From: Streptomyces viridochromogenes
Lineage (GTDB): Bacteria > Actinomycetota > Actinomycetes > Streptomycetales > Streptomycetaceae
Length of the DNA stretch: 64,000 nt
Assembly (NCBI RefSeq): GCF_001270495.1
Contig: NZ_LGUR01000230.1
Span: forward strand, 124,001-188,000
Direction of reading: 5' to 3'
The notes under the pieces are model-generated. The model saw nothing but the letters and a program-made list of their open reading frames with translations, did not search any database and was not told the DNA's origin. Both the position numbers and the translations under genes were made by a program. Each line of letters opens with the position of its first letter. Position 1 is the stretch's first letter. Shown in pieces: positions 16,801 through 25,507 of this stretch.

Positions 16801-18039
16801 GTGCCGAGCCCCTACCGCGCCCTGTTCGCCGCCACCGGCACCAAGGGCTTCTCCGCCGCGGGCTTCCTCGGCCGTATGCCGCTGTCGATGATGGGCATCG
16901 GCGTGGTCACGATGATCTCCCAGCTGACCGGGCGGTACGGCCTCGCCGGCGCCCTGTCGGCCACGATCGCGCTCGCCGCGGCGGTCGTGGGTCCGCAGGT
17001 CTCACGGATGGTCGACCAGTACGGGCAGCGGCGGGTGCTCCGTCCGGCGACGCTGATCTCGCTCGTGGCCGGAGGTCTGCTGCTGTTCGCGGCGCACTAC
17101 GGGTGGCCGGACTGGGTGCTGTTCGTGGCCTGCGTCGGCATCGGCTGCGTGCCCAGCGTCGGGGCGATGGTCCGCGCCCGCTGGGCCGCCCTGTACCGGG
17201 GGACGCCTCAGCTGCACACCGCGTACTCCTTCGAATCCGTGATCGACGAGGTGTGCTTCATCTTCGGGCCCATCATCTCCATCGGCCTGTCCACGGCATG
17301 GTTCCCGGAGGCGGGGCCGCTGCTCGCCGGCTGCTTCCTCGCGATCGGCGTCTTCTGGCTGACCGCGCAGCGGGCCACCGAGCCCGCACCGCATCCGCGC
17401 GAGCAGCGCGGCGGCAGCTCGGCCCTGCGCGCCCCGGGTCTACAGGTCCTGGTGGCCACCTTCGTGGCGACCGGGGCGATCTTCGGGGCCGTCGACGTGG
17501 TCACCGTGGCCTTCGCGGACGAGCAGGGGCACAAGGGCGCCGCGAGCGTGGTTCTCGCGCTGTACGCGGCGGGCTCCTGCGCGGCGGGCCTCGTCTTCGG
17601 GCTGTTGCGCTTCAAGGGGGCGCCCGAACCTCGCTGGCTGCTGGGCATATGCGCGATGGCCGTGAGTATGATCCCCCTCCTACTGGTCGGAAACTTGCCG
17701 CTTCTGGCCGTGGCGCTGTTCGTTGCGGGCATGGCGGTCGCTCCCACGATGATCACCACCATGTCCCTGATCGAAGAGCACGTACCACGCGCGCAACTGA
17801 CCGAGGGCATGACCTGGGTGAGCACCGGGCTCGCGGTCGGGGTCGCGCTCGGCTCCGCCGCGGCCGGCTGGGTGATCGACGCCGCCGGAGCGGAGGCCGG
17901 GTACGGGGTTCCGGCCGTGTCCGGGGCCGTCGCGGTCGCGGTGGGTTTCCTGGGGTATCGCCGGCTCAGCAGGCCGGCTCCGGGTCGGGGAGGCACCGTT
18001 GAGCAGCACAGCGAGCGGCAGGAACGGCACGTGGCGTAA
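16801..18039 (+). CDS. MFS transporter
   Basis: A 412-residue 12-helix major facilitator protein of the inner membrane, drug or metabolite exporter type. The first cytoplasmic loop is VGPQVSRMVDQYGQRRVLRPA, a variant of the G-x-L-a-D-r-x-G-r-r motif. A central cytoplasmic stretch (around residues 190-210, HPREQRGGSS) separates the halves. The GTG start at 16801 is used because the protein then begins in family register (PSPYRALFAATGTKGFSAAGF). An iron-box-like site lies 142 bases upstream, so it may move a siderophore or other iron-related compound, but substrate is unknown. It overlaps the next oxidase gene by 41 bases. Confidence 0.85.
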   Translation: MPSPYRALFAATGTKGFSAAGFLGRMPLSMMGIGVVTMISQLTGRYGLAGALSATIALAAAVVGPQVSRMVDQYGQRRVLRPATLISLVAGGLLLFAAHYGWPDWVLFVACVGIGCVPSVGAMVRARWAALYRGTPQLHTAYSFESVIDEVCFIFGPIISIGLSTAWFPEAGPLLAGCFLAIGVFWLTAQRATEPAPHPREQRGGSSALRAPGLQVLVATFVATGAIFGAVDVVTVAFADEQGHKGAASVVLALYAAGSCAAGLVFGLLRFKGAPEPRWLLGICAMAVSMIPLLLVGNLPLLAVALFVAGMAVAPTMITTMSLIEEHVPRAQLTEGMTWVSTGLAVGVALGSAAAGWVIDAAGAEAGYGVPAVSGAVAVAVGFLGYRRLSRPAPGRGGTVEQHSERQERHVA

Positions 18040-19318
18040 CTGGGGCGGCAATGTCGCCGCCCGCCCCGCGCGCGAGGTCACTCCGGCCTCCGTCGAGGAG
18101 TTGTCGGCGGCGATACGCCGGGCCGCCGAGGACGGCCTGAAGGTGAAGGCGGTCGGCAGCGGACATTCCTTCACTTCCATTGCCGCGACCGACGGTGTAT
18201 TGATACGCCCTCAACTGTTGACCGGCATACGCAACATCGACCGTGATGCCATGACGGTCACGGTCGAGGCGGGCACACCGCTCAAGAGACTCAACATGGC
18301 CCTGGCGCGCGAGGGTCTGTCGCTCACGAACATGGGCGACATCATGGAGCAGACGGTCTCCGGCGCGACCAGCACCGGCACGCACGGCACGGGCCGCGAC
18401 TCGGCCTCGATCGCCGCCCAGATCAAGGGACTGGAGCTCGTCACCGCCGACGGCTCTGTCCTCACCTGCTCCGACAAGGAGAACCCTGAGGTGTTCGCGG
18501 CCGCCCGTATCGGCCTCGGCGCCCTGGGTATCGTCACCGCGATCACCTTCGCCGTGGAGCCCCTCTTCCTCCTCTCCGCGCGGGAGGAGCCGATGCCGTT
18601 CGGCAGGGTCCTGGCGGACTTCGACGAACTGTGGGCGGAGAACGAGCACTTCGAGTTCTACTGGTTCCCGCACACCGGCAACACCAACACCAAGCGCAAC
18701 AACCGCAGCGCGGGCCCGGAGAAGCCGGTGTCGCAGCTCCAGGGCTGGGTCGAGGACGAGTTCCTCTCCAACGGCGTCTTCCAGGTCGCCCAGTGGGTCG
18801 GCCGCGCGGTGCCCGCCACGATCCCCGCGATCGCTCAGATCTCCAGCAAGGCGCTGTCCGCGCGGACGTACACCGACATCCCCTACAAGGTCTTCACATC
18901 GCCGCGCCGGGTACGTTTCGTGGAGATGGAATACGCCGTTCCGCGCGAGGCCGTCGTCGAGACGCTGCGCGAACTGAAGGCCATGGTCGACCGCTCCGGC
19001 CTCAGGGTCAGCTTCCCGGTCGAGGTGCGCACCGCCCCGGCCGACGACATCACCCTCTCCACCGCCTCGGACCGCGACAGCGCGTACATCGCCGTCCACA
19101 TGGTCAAGGGCACCCCGTTCCAGCGGTACTTCACCGCCGCCGAGCGCATCTTCACCGCGCACGAGGGGCGGCCGCACTGGGGCAAGGTGCACACCCGGGA
19201 CGCCGAGTACTTCGCCCAGGTGTACCCGCGCTTCGGCGAGTTCACGGCGCTGCGGGACCGGCTGGACCCTGACCGCCGGTTCCAGAACGACTACCTGCGG
19301 CGCGTGTTGGGGGCGTAG
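17999..19318 (+). CDS. FAD-linked D-arabinono-1,4-lactone oxidase family protein
   Basis: A 439-residue flavoprotein of the VAO/ALO family (sugar-lactone or alditol oxidases). The FAD-binding domain (about residues 20-190) has VKAVGSGHSFTSIAATDG, where the His may be the flavin attachment site, and GATSTGTHGTG. The C-terminal ALO domain has the hallmark HWGKVHTRD near residue 395 and YPRFGEFTALRDRLDPDRRFQNDYL. The TTG start at 17999 is the only start consistent with the conserved N-terminus (TWRNWGGN), so the gene overlaps the MFS gene by 41 bases and is probably translationally coupled. The true substrate may be an aldonolactone or a polyol; the donor specificity is undetermined. Confidence 0.87.
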   Translation: MSSTASGRNGTWRNWGGNVAARPAREVTPASVEELSAAIRRAAEDGLKVKAVGSGHSFTSIAATDGVLIRPQLLTGIRNIDRDAMTVTVEAGTPLKRLNMALAREGLSLTNMGDIMEQTVSGATSTGTHGTGRDSASIAAQIKGLELVTADGSVLTCSDKENPEVFAAARIGLGALGIVTAITFAVEPLFLLSAREEPMPFGRVLADFDELWAENEHFEFYWFPHTGNTNTKRNNRSAGPEKPVSQLQGWVEDEFLSNGVFQVAQWVGRAVPATIPAIAQISSKALSARTYTDIPYKVFTSPRRVRFVEMEYAVPREAVVETLRELKAMVDRSGLRVSFPVEVRTAPADDITLSTASDRDSAYIAVHMVKGTPFQRYFTAAERIFTAHEGRPHWGKVHTRDAEYFAQVYPRFGEFTALRDRLDPDRRFQNDYLRRVLGA

Positions 19319-19756
19319 CCGACGCGGCGCGGCCGGCGCGACGCCTTGGCCGAATCCATTGGTTCCGTTTCTGCGGATTGGGTGAAGTACGCCACGTTCA
19401 AGATCCGAAAACCGCTCAACCGACGGCCGAGTCGCGCTTCTTGCCAGAAGTTGGGCGGCGCGCCAATCCACGCACGTGGCCCAAATGGAGTACTGTTGCG
19501 AGCCCTGGGTCCGGTCTCCCGCCTGGGTGTCCGTGGCCTTCAAGGACCGCCGGGAGGGGGCTAGTTGCACAGGGTGACGGAGTTGGTCACTTAGCGTTGC
19601 GAATAGGTAACCGTGCCATAACGGCGATCCAGGGCCCGTGCCCGACACGCCGGGCAACTCGGCAAGGTTGTGGCAGGCTGCACCCGGGCAGGCCACACTC
19701 GACTAGCGGAAGCAGCGACGCACGTGACGTCGGCAGGCACCACCCGGGAGGTCCCC
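19319..19756. other. Gene-free stretch upstream of sepH
   Basis: About 440 bases between two forward genes. It presumably holds the sepH promoter and a long leader, because the first well-supported sepH start is at 19757. Stretches of lower GC occur at 19360-19410 and 19590-19620, but no -10/-35 pair stands out. No alternative gene is supported; in-frame extension upstream of sepH lacks similarity. Confidence 0.4.
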
Positions 19757-20794
19757 ATGCCCGAACTGCGTGTCGTGGCCGTCTCCAATGACGGCACACG
19801 GCTGGTGCTGAAGGCTGCCGACGCGACGGAGTACACCCTTCCGATCGACGAACGCCTGCGCGCCGCCGTGCGCGGCGACCGTCCCCGCCTCGGCCAGATC
19901 GAGATCGAGGTGGAGAGCCATCTCCGCCCCCGTGACATCCAGGCGCGTATACGAGCTGGTGCGACCGCGGAAGAGGTCGCCCAACTCGCTGGCATCCCCG
20001 TCGACCGTGTACGGCGCTTCGAGGGCCCCGTGCTCGCCGAGCGCGCCTTCATGGCCGAGCGGGCTCGCAAGACCCCCGTCCGTCGGCCCGGCGAGAACGC
20101 CGCAGGTCCGCAGCTCGGCGAGGCCGTCCAGGAGCGGCTGCTGCTGCGCGGCGCCGACAAGGACACCGTGCAGTGGGACTCGTGGCGCCGCGACGACGGC
20201 ACCTGGGAAGTGCTGCTGGTCTACATGGTGGCGGGCGAACCGCACTCGGCGAGCTGGACGTACGACCCGCCCCGGCGGCTCGTACAGGCGGTCGACGAGG
20301 AGGCGCGCTCGCTGATCGGCGAGTCCGAGGACCTCGCCGCGCCGGAGCCCAGCTTCCCGTTCGTGCCGCGTATCGCCCGGCTTCCGCGCGAGCGTTCGAT
20401 GGACCGTGCCCTGGAGACCGCGCGGCCGAGCCTGCCGGCCCAGGCCGCCGAACCTGCCGAGGAGCCCACGGAGGAACGGGACTCGCTGACCAGCCTGCTG
20501 GAGGCGGTGCCCAGCTTCCGCGGTGACCTGGTGGTGCCCGAACGCCCGTCGGAGCCCGAGACGGAGGAACCCCCGGCCGAGCCGGTCGCGGAGGAACCTC
20601 CCGCCCCGGCCGCCTCCGCCGGTTCCGCCTACGCGGACGTCCTCATGCCCCGCTCCGTCGGCAGCCACCGTGATCGCCTCATCGGCGCGACGGATCGCCA
20701 GGCCGAGGCGGACGGCGTCCGTCCGGGCCGCAGGGCCGCCGTCCCGAGCTGGGACGAGATCGTGTTCGGCACGCGCAGAAAGAAGCAGGAGTAG
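19757..20794 (+). CDS. sepH: Cell division protein SepH (DUF3071)
   Basis: A 345-residue cytoplasmic activator of FtsZ assembly in Streptomyces division and sporulation septation. The N-terminal DUF3071 domain begins MPELRVVAVSNDGTRLVLK; a helix-turn-helix-like segment (about residues 60-105, IQARIRAGATAEEVAQLAGI) is the part known to contact FtsZ. A central conserved region (WDSWRRDDGTWEVLLVY, about 140-160) is followed by a long Glu/Pro-rich disordered tail ending in a basic GTRRKKQE. The ATG at 19757 is preceded by GGGAGG. Although it has an HTH fold it is a division protein, not a promoter-binding regulator. It is single, followed by a terminator at 20882-20915. Confidence 0.92.
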   Translation: MPELRVVAVSNDGTRLVLKAADATEYTLPIDERLRAAVRGDRPRLGQIEIEVESHLRPRDIQARIRAGATAEEVAQLAGIPVDRVRRFEGPVLAERAFMAERARKTPVRRPGENAAGPQLGEAVQERLLLRGADKDTVQWDSWRRDDGTWEVLLVYMVAGEPHSASWTYDPPRRLVQAVDEEARSLIGESEDLAAPEPSFPFVPRIARLPRERSMDRALETARPSLPAQAAEPAEEPTEERDSLTSLLEAVPSFRGDLVVPERPSEPETEEPPAEPVAEEPPAPAASAGSAYADVLMPRSVGSHRDRLIGATDRQAEADGVRPGRRAAVPSWDEIVFGTRRKKQE

Positions 20795-20802
20795 CAAGGC
20801 AG

Positions 20803-20827
20803 ATAGGTAAGTAGGTAGGTAAGTAAG
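20803..20827. repeat. Tetranucleotide (GTAG/GTAA) tandem repeat
   Basis: Imperfect tandem GTAA/GTAG units just after the sepH stop, an AT-rich patch in very GC-rich surroundings. A slippage-prone simple repeat; no coding role. Confidence 0.6.
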
Positions 20828-20881
20828 CAGGCGTGCAGCAGAAGCAGTCGGTCGTACGGCTGTGGATGCGGCCGTACGAGG

Positions 20882-20915
20882 ACGAGGGCCGCGTTGGTCG
20901 CAACGCGGCCCTCGT
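20882..20915. terminator. Bidirectional terminator between sepH and the sulfurtransferase
   Basis: Perfect 15-base arms ACGAGGGCCGCGTTG and CAACGCGGCCCTCGT around the loop GTCG, between convergent genes. Confidence 0.88.
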
Positions 20916-20926
20916 GCTGCGCCGCC

Positions 20927-21775
20927 CTACTGCGGATCCGGCCCCACCGCCACCGGCCGGGACGGGTCCGACGACCACTCCGACCACGAACCGACGTACA
21001 GCGCCGCCGGAATCTCCGCGACCGCCAGCGCCAGCACCTGGTGGGCGGCGGAGACGCCCGAGCCGCAGTACACGCCGACCTCCGTCCCCTCGGACGCCCC
21101 CAGCGCCTTGAAGCGGTCCGCGAGTTCCCCGGCGGGCAGGAAGCGGCCGTCGGCGCCGACGTTCTCGTTCGTGGGCGCGGAGACGGCGCCAGGGATGTGT
21201 CCGCCGACCGGGTCGATCGGCTCGACCTCTCCGCGGTACCGCTCCCCCGCCCGCGCGTCCAGCAGCACGCCGGACCGGGCGAGCGCCGCGGCGCCGTCGG
21301 CATCGAGCAGTCCGGACCCTGGCACTGGCTCGAAGTCACCTTCTGCCGGAGTCGGTACGGACCTCTCCAGCGGCCCCTCCCAGGTGGGCAACCCGCCGTC
21401 GAGGACCCGCACGTCGGGGTGACCCGTCCAGCGCAACAGCCACCAAGCCCGGGCCGCGGCCCAGCCCTGTCCGCCGTCGTACACGACCACCGGTGTCCCG
21501 GACGACACGCCCGACCGGCGCATCGCCGCACCGAATTCGGCCAAGTCCGGCAACGGGTGGCGGCCCCGCGTGCCGGGCGCGGAAGCCAGCTCCCGGTCCA
21601 GGTCGATATAGACCGCGCCGGGGATGTGCCCGGCCTCGTACGCTGCCCTGCCGTCGAACGGCGGCTCGCCGGCCGTCTTGGCCAGGCTCAGCTGCCAGCG
21701 GACGTCGAGGAGCACCGGCGGGTTCTCGCCCGTCAGTTCGCTCGTGAGTTCGGATGCGGAAATGATGGCGTTCAT
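20927..21775 (-). CDS. Thiosulfate/3-mercaptopyruvate sulfurtransferase (two-domain rhodanese)
   Basis: A 282-residue cytoplasmic enzyme transferring sulfane sulfur to cyanide or another thiophilic acceptor. Two rhodanese domains: an inactive N-terminal one (about 1-140, with HIPGAVYIDLD and VVVYDGGQGWAAARAWW) and a catalytic C-terminal one with the active-site loop VYCGSGVSAAH, where Cys is the persulfide carrier. The six-residue loop CGSGVS is closer to thiosulfate than to mercaptopyruvate sulfurtransferases. The ATG at 21775 gives the usual N-terminus; a GTG three codons upstream is also in frame. It is single and divergent from the VOC gene. Confidence 0.88.
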   Translation of the reverse strand: MNAIISASELTSELTGENPPVLLDVRWQLSLAKTAGEPPFDGRAAYEAGHIPGAVYIDLDRELASAPGTRGRHPLPDLAEFGAAMRRSGVSSGTPVVVYDGGQGWAAARAWWLLRWTGHPDVRVLDGGLPTWEGPLERSVPTPAEGDFEPVPGSGLLDADGAAALARSGVLLDARAGERYRGEVEPIDPVGGHIPGAVSAPTNENVGADGRFLPAGELADRFKALGASEGTEVGVYCGSGVSAAHQVLALAVAEIPAALYVGSWSEWSSDPSRPVAVGPDPQ

Positions 21776-22072
21776 GGCCACCATCCTTGCGCACGGGGTG
21801 GCCCCATCGTCGACGTCCGGCTACTCTGCTCGGCCGGACAGGTCCGATCACGAGGCGTACGGGATCAGACACATGCTGTACAGCCGACGGACATCCGGCG
21901 GCAATCGCACGGAAGCGGGCCGTAAATCGCACACCGGGCACCCTCCGGGCGTCGGCCGTAGTGCGGCGGCGTGCCCGAAGCGCGCTCGGCCAAGGGTGGT
22001 GCGAGCATCGGCACGGGGGTCCGGACAGCGGGAGCGAGGCGGCCACCGCGAGGGGCCGAGGAGAGAGTGACG

Positions 22073-22876
22073 ATGACCGAGGCACGGGGGTCGGCCGGCC
22101 CGAACGGCGAGACGCACGCTCGGCACGCGCCCGGCACGCCCTGCTGGGTGAGCCTGATGGTGCACGGGCTGGCCGCGACCCAGGAGTTCTACGGGGCGCT
22201 GTTCGGCTGGGAGTTCCAGCCCGGCCCCCAGCAGCTCGGCCCCTATGTGCGAGCCCTGCTCGACGGCCGTGAGGTGGCCGGCATCGGCCAGCTGCCGCCC
22301 GACCGCCACCTCCCCATCGCCTGGACGCCCTACCTCGCCTCGAACGACGCGGACCTGACCGCCGACACGGTGCGGCTGTGCGGCGGCACGGTCGGCGTGG
22401 GACCGCTGGACGCCGCCGAAGCCGGCCGGATGGCGATCTGCTCCGACCCCTCCGGCGCCGTCTTCGGCATCTGGCAGGGCGCGGAGCACCGCGGCACGGC
22501 CGTCACGGGCGTGCCCGGCACCCCGGCCTGGAACGAGCTACTGACCTTCGAGTCGGTCAACGTCGCCAAGTTCTACGAGAGCGTGTTCGCCTACGAGGAG
22601 GAGCCGGCGGTCTCCGCCGACTTCGACTACGTCACCCTGCACATCGACGGCCGCCCGGTCGCCGGCATCCACGGGGTCGGCACCGCCCTGCCCCGCGACC
22701 GGGGCCCGCACTGGGTGACGTACTTCGAAGTCGCCGACACGGACGGGGCAGTGGACCGGGTCGTCGATCTCGGTGGGCATGTCCTCAGACCGGCCCACGA
22801 CAGCGCCCACGGCCGGGTGGCGACGGTGGCGGACCCGGAGGGGGCGCGGTTCTCCCTGATTCAGGACCCGCGCTGA
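22073..22876 (+). CDS. VOC family (glyoxalase/dioxygenase fold) protein
   Basis: A 267-residue protein with two consecutive VOC modules (about residues 20-135 and 145-265): first CWVSLMVHGLAATQEFYGALFGWEF, second WNELLTFESVNVAKFYESVFAYEE. Such proteins bind metals or small ligands and include glyoxalase-like enzymes, dioxygenases and antibiotic-binding proteins. Metal ligands cannot be assigned with certainty. The ATG at 22073 follows GAGGAGAGAG, a strong ribosome-binding site; the frame is open further upstream but without similarity. Cytoplasmic, function unknown. Confidence 0.82.
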   Translation: MTEARGSAGPNGETHARHAPGTPCWVSLMVHGLAATQEFYGALFGWEFQPGPQQLGPYVRALLDGREVAGIGQLPPDRHLPIAWTPYLASNDADLTADTVRLCGGTVGVGPLDAAEAGRMAICSDPSGAVFGIWQGAEHRGTAVTGVPGTPAWNELLTFESVNVAKFYESVFAYEEEPAVSADFDYVTLHIDGRPVAGIHGVGTALPRDRGPHWVTYFEVADTDGAVDRVVDLGGHVLRPAHDSAHGRVATVADPEGARFSLIQDPR

Positions 22877-22928
22877 CGGGGTTCGGGAGCCCGCGCCCGG
22901 GAACGGGGTGCCCGATGCAGGACCTGGC

Positions 22929-23576
22929 TCAGACCGGCTGCACCGGCAGGACGTCCGGGGACAGCGCCGCCGCCCGTGCGCTGGCCGCCGTCATCCGGCG
23001 CCGGTGATGGCGGCGGCACAGGACCTCGTAGCCGACGGCGTCGGCCTGGTTGACGTCGCCGACGACCACCTGGGCGCCCTCGACGACCATCTCGCCGCCT
23101 ATCGTGCGGGCGTTGTGGGTGGCGCGGGCGCCGCACCAGCACAGGGCCTCTACCTGGAGGACCTCGACCCGGTCGGCCAGTTCCACCAGGCGCTGCGAGC
23201 CGGGGAACAGCTTGGAGCGAAAGTCGGTCGTGATACCGAAGGCGTAGACGTCGATGCTCAGGTCGTCGACGACACGGGCGAGTTGGTCGATCTGCTCCGG
23301 CACGAGGAACTGGGCCTCGTCGGCGATGACGTAGTCCGCGCGGCCGCCCTGGGAGAGATGGTCGACCAGGTAGGCGTACAGGTCCTGGCCGTCCCCGACC
23401 TCCACCGCGTCCGTGACCAGGCCGAGCCGGGAGGACAGCTTGCCCTCGCCCGCCCGGTCGTCGCGGGTGAAGATCATGCCCTGGAGACCGCGCGCGGAAC
23501 GGTTGTGCTCGATCTGGAGAGCCAGCGTCGACTTCCCGCAGTCCATCGTTCCGGAGAAGAACACCAGCTCGGGCAT
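22929..23576 (-). CDS. tdk: Thymidine kinase
   Basis: Phosphorylates thymidine to dTMP with ATP (salvage pathway), cytoplasmic. 215 residues, type II thymidine kinase fold. The P-loop is unusual, SGTMDCGKST at residues 8-17, as in actinobacterial members; Walker B-like VIADEAQFL holds the catalytic Glu. The zinc ribbon/lasso region has CWCGARATHNAR and a later LCRRHH. The ATG at 23576 is preferred over 23600 since the protein then starts directly with the first strand (MPELVFFSG). It is the last gene of a run with DUF5998 and the phosphodiesterase, 44 bases after the latter. Confidence 0.9.
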   Translation of the reverse strand: MPELVFFSGTMDCGKSTLALQIEHNRSARGLQGMIFTRDDRAGEGKLSSRLGLVTDAVEVGDGQDLYAYLVDHLSQGGRADYVIADEAQFLVPEQIDQLARVVDDLSIDVYAFGITTDFRSKLFPGSQRLVELADRVEVLQVEALCWCGARATHNARTIGGEMVVEGAQVVVGDVNQADAVGYEVLCRRHHRRRMTAASARAAALSPDVLPVQPV

Positions 23577-23620
23577 GTTGAGTTGAGCACCTTTCGGCAA
23601 CGAGGAGGAGTCGGGAATCG

Positions 23621-24868
23621 TCAGGAGCGTACTTCGAGCAGGGGAACCAGCTGCTCGGCGGGGGTCATCGAACCGTGGTTGCCGACCATCGCCGACTCCT
23701 TGGGCTCTCGCTCGGACGCGATGATCAGGACGTCGTCCCGCGCGGCGGCGACCACGTCGCCGATCCGGTCGTACACCCGCTCGTCGATCCGCGGCCCGAA
23801 CCAGCCCGCCGCGATCGCCTCGTCCCGGGAGGCCACCCAGAACTGCTCGCCGAGCACCTCGCGCCAGCAGGTCAGCACGTCGTTGGCGGCGCCCGGCACC
23901 GCGTAGACGTGCCGCGCCCGGCCCTCGCCGCCGAGCAGGGCGACGCCGGCGCGCAGCTCCCAGTCCTCGTCGAAGTCGATGCGGTGCTCTTCGTCGAAGG
24001 GCACGTCGATCATGCCGTGGTCGGCGGTGACGTAGAGGGCGCTGCGCGGCGGCAGCTGCTCGGCGAGGCGCTGGGCCAGCCGGTCGACGTACATGAGCTG
24101 GCCGCGCCAGGTGTCCGAGTCGACGCCGTAGCGGTGGCCGGCGCCGTCGAGCTCGGCGTAGTACGTGTAGACCAGGGAGCGGTCCCCCGCGGCCAGTTGC
24201 CCGGCCGCGAGGTCCATACGGTCCTCACCGGTCAGCCGTCCCAGGAACGTTCCGCCACTGAGCGCGACCTTGGTGAGCGGGGTGTTCTGGAAGGTGGGCG
24301 ACGACACCTGGGCGGCGTGCACGCCCGCCTGCTGGGCCAGCTGGAAGACCGTGGGGTACGGCTGCCAGGCGCGCGGTGACGTCCACGGGTTCCAGCGCAG
24401 CTGGTTCATCAGCTCGCCGGTCTCGGGGTTGCGCACGGTGTATCCGGGCAGGCCGTGCGCGCCCGGCGGCAGGCCGGTGCCGACGGAGGCGAGGGAGGTC
24501 GCGGTGGTCGCCGGGTAACCGGCGGTGATCGGGCGTCCGGTGCCGCCGCGCGAGCTGCTCAGGAGCGACGTCATGAACGGCGCGTCCTCGGGGTGCGCCT
24601 TGAGCTGCTCCCAGCCGAGGCCGTCGATCAGGAACACGCAGTTGCGGTCGGCCGCGGTCAGCTCGGGGATCGCGGCGGTCATGTCCGGTACGGCCATGCC
24701 CGCGGCCAGCGTGGGCAGCAGGTCGGCGAGTGAGCCGCTGCCGTACTCCGGGACGGGCGCGGAGTGGACGGCGAGGGGTTCCGGGTGGGAGTCCCAGGCG
24801 GTGGAACCGGAAGGGACGGGCGCGGAACGCCCTCGGTCATGGGCGGCGGGGGGATACGGGTGGGACAT
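23621..24868 (-). CDS. Alkaline phosphatase family protein (nucleotide pyrophosphatase/phosphodiesterase)
   Basis: A 415-residue metal-dependent phosphodiesterase of the alkaline-phosphatase superfamily. Motifs: VFLIDGLGWEQLKAH (metal-binding Asp), GYPATTATSLASVGTGLPPGAHG (nucleophile Thr), YYAELDGAGHRYG (Asp/His), VTADHGMIDVP (Asp-His) and a late HGSMTPAE. No signal peptide is seen, so it is cytoplasmic unless exported otherwise. The ATG at 24868 overlaps the stop of DUF5998 (TGATG), giving coupled translation. The substrate may be a nucleotide or phosphodiester lipid; unknown. Confidence 0.85.
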   Translation of the reverse strand: MSHPYPPAAHDRGRSAPVPSGSTAWDSHPEPLAVHSAPVPEYGSGSLADLLPTLAAGMAVPDMTAAIPELTAADRNCVFLIDGLGWEQLKAHPEDAPFMTSLLSSSRGGTGRPITAGYPATTATSLASVGTGLPPGAHGLPGYTVRNPETGELMNQLRWNPWTSPRAWQPYPTVFQLAQQAGVHAAQVSSPTFQNTPLTKVALSGGTFLGRLTGEDRMDLAAGQLAAGDRSLVYTYYAELDGAGHRYGVDSDTWRGQLMYVDRLAQRLAEQLPPRSALYVTADHGMIDVPFDEEHRIDFDEDWELRAGVALLGGEGRARHVYAVPGAANDVLTCWREVLGEQFWVASRDEAIAAGWFGPRIDERVYDRIGDVVAAARDDVLIIASEREPKESAMVGNHGSMTPAEQLVPLLEVRS

Positions 24869-25455
24869 CAGCGAGCGAGGTCCGCGGTCGCCTCGGAGAG
24901 CGACTGCGCGAAGGAGAGCGCCTGGCGGACCGTCTCCGGGCCGTCGCCGGCCTCGCTGACGCGCAGGCTGAGGTCGTCCGCCGTCGAGCTGCCCGTGTAG
25001 CCGTGGTCCGCCTCGCAGTTGGGGTCGCCGCAGGCGGCGGGCTCCAGGTCGATGCGGGAGACGGCGCCCCATCCGATGGTCAGCACGACCTCGCGGGGCA
25101 GCGTGCCCGGCTTGTACTGCTCCGGGTTGGCGACGACGCGGCTGACGACGACCGACGAGATCCGGCCGATCTTCACCGACTCGGTGGACGTGGTGGCGTA
25201 CGGCGTCGGGGAGGTGGTGTCCGCGGCCTGCTCGTCGGTGTGGCTCACGATGAAACGGTTGCCGGTGAGGACGAGCACGGTGACATGCCGCCGCACCTCG
25301 TTCTGGTCGAACGTCGTCTCCTGATGGACCAGGTACGACCGGATGGGCTCGCCGCCCACGGCGGCCTCCACCGCCTCGGCCACGAGGGCCGGGTAGTAGC
25401 CGCTGCGCTCGATCGCCGAACGCAGCCCCTGGGTCGTCGTACTGGTCTTGGCCAT
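24868..25455 (-). CDS. DUF5998 family protein
   Basis: A 195-residue cytoplasmic protein of the DUF5998 family, function unknown. It begins MAKTSTTTQGLRSAIERSGYYP and has alternating strands (VTVLVLTGNRFIVSHTDEQ, REVVLTIGWGAVSRIDLEP) consistent with a PH-like or beta-rich fold, with a Cys pair in ACGDPNCEADHGY that could bind metal. The ATG at 25455 is favoured over the upstream GTG/ATG at 25464 by family register. First gene of the DUF5998-phosphodiesterase-tdk run; this order is widely conserved in Streptomyces. Confidence 0.82.
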   Translation of the reverse strand: MAKTSTTTQGLRSAIERSGYYPALVAEAVEAAVGGEPIRSYLVHQETTFDQNEVRRHVTVLVLTGNRFIVSHTDEQAADTTSPTPYATTSTESVKIGRISSVVVSRVVANPEQYKPGTLPREVVLTIGWGAVSRIDLEPAACGDPNCEADHGYTGSSTADDLSLRVSEAGDGPETVRQALSFAQSLSEATADLAR

Positions 25456-25507
25456 GACGCCCATCCTACGGGGGCACGCTGACTGCGAGGCACCGCTCAG
25501 GGCGGTC

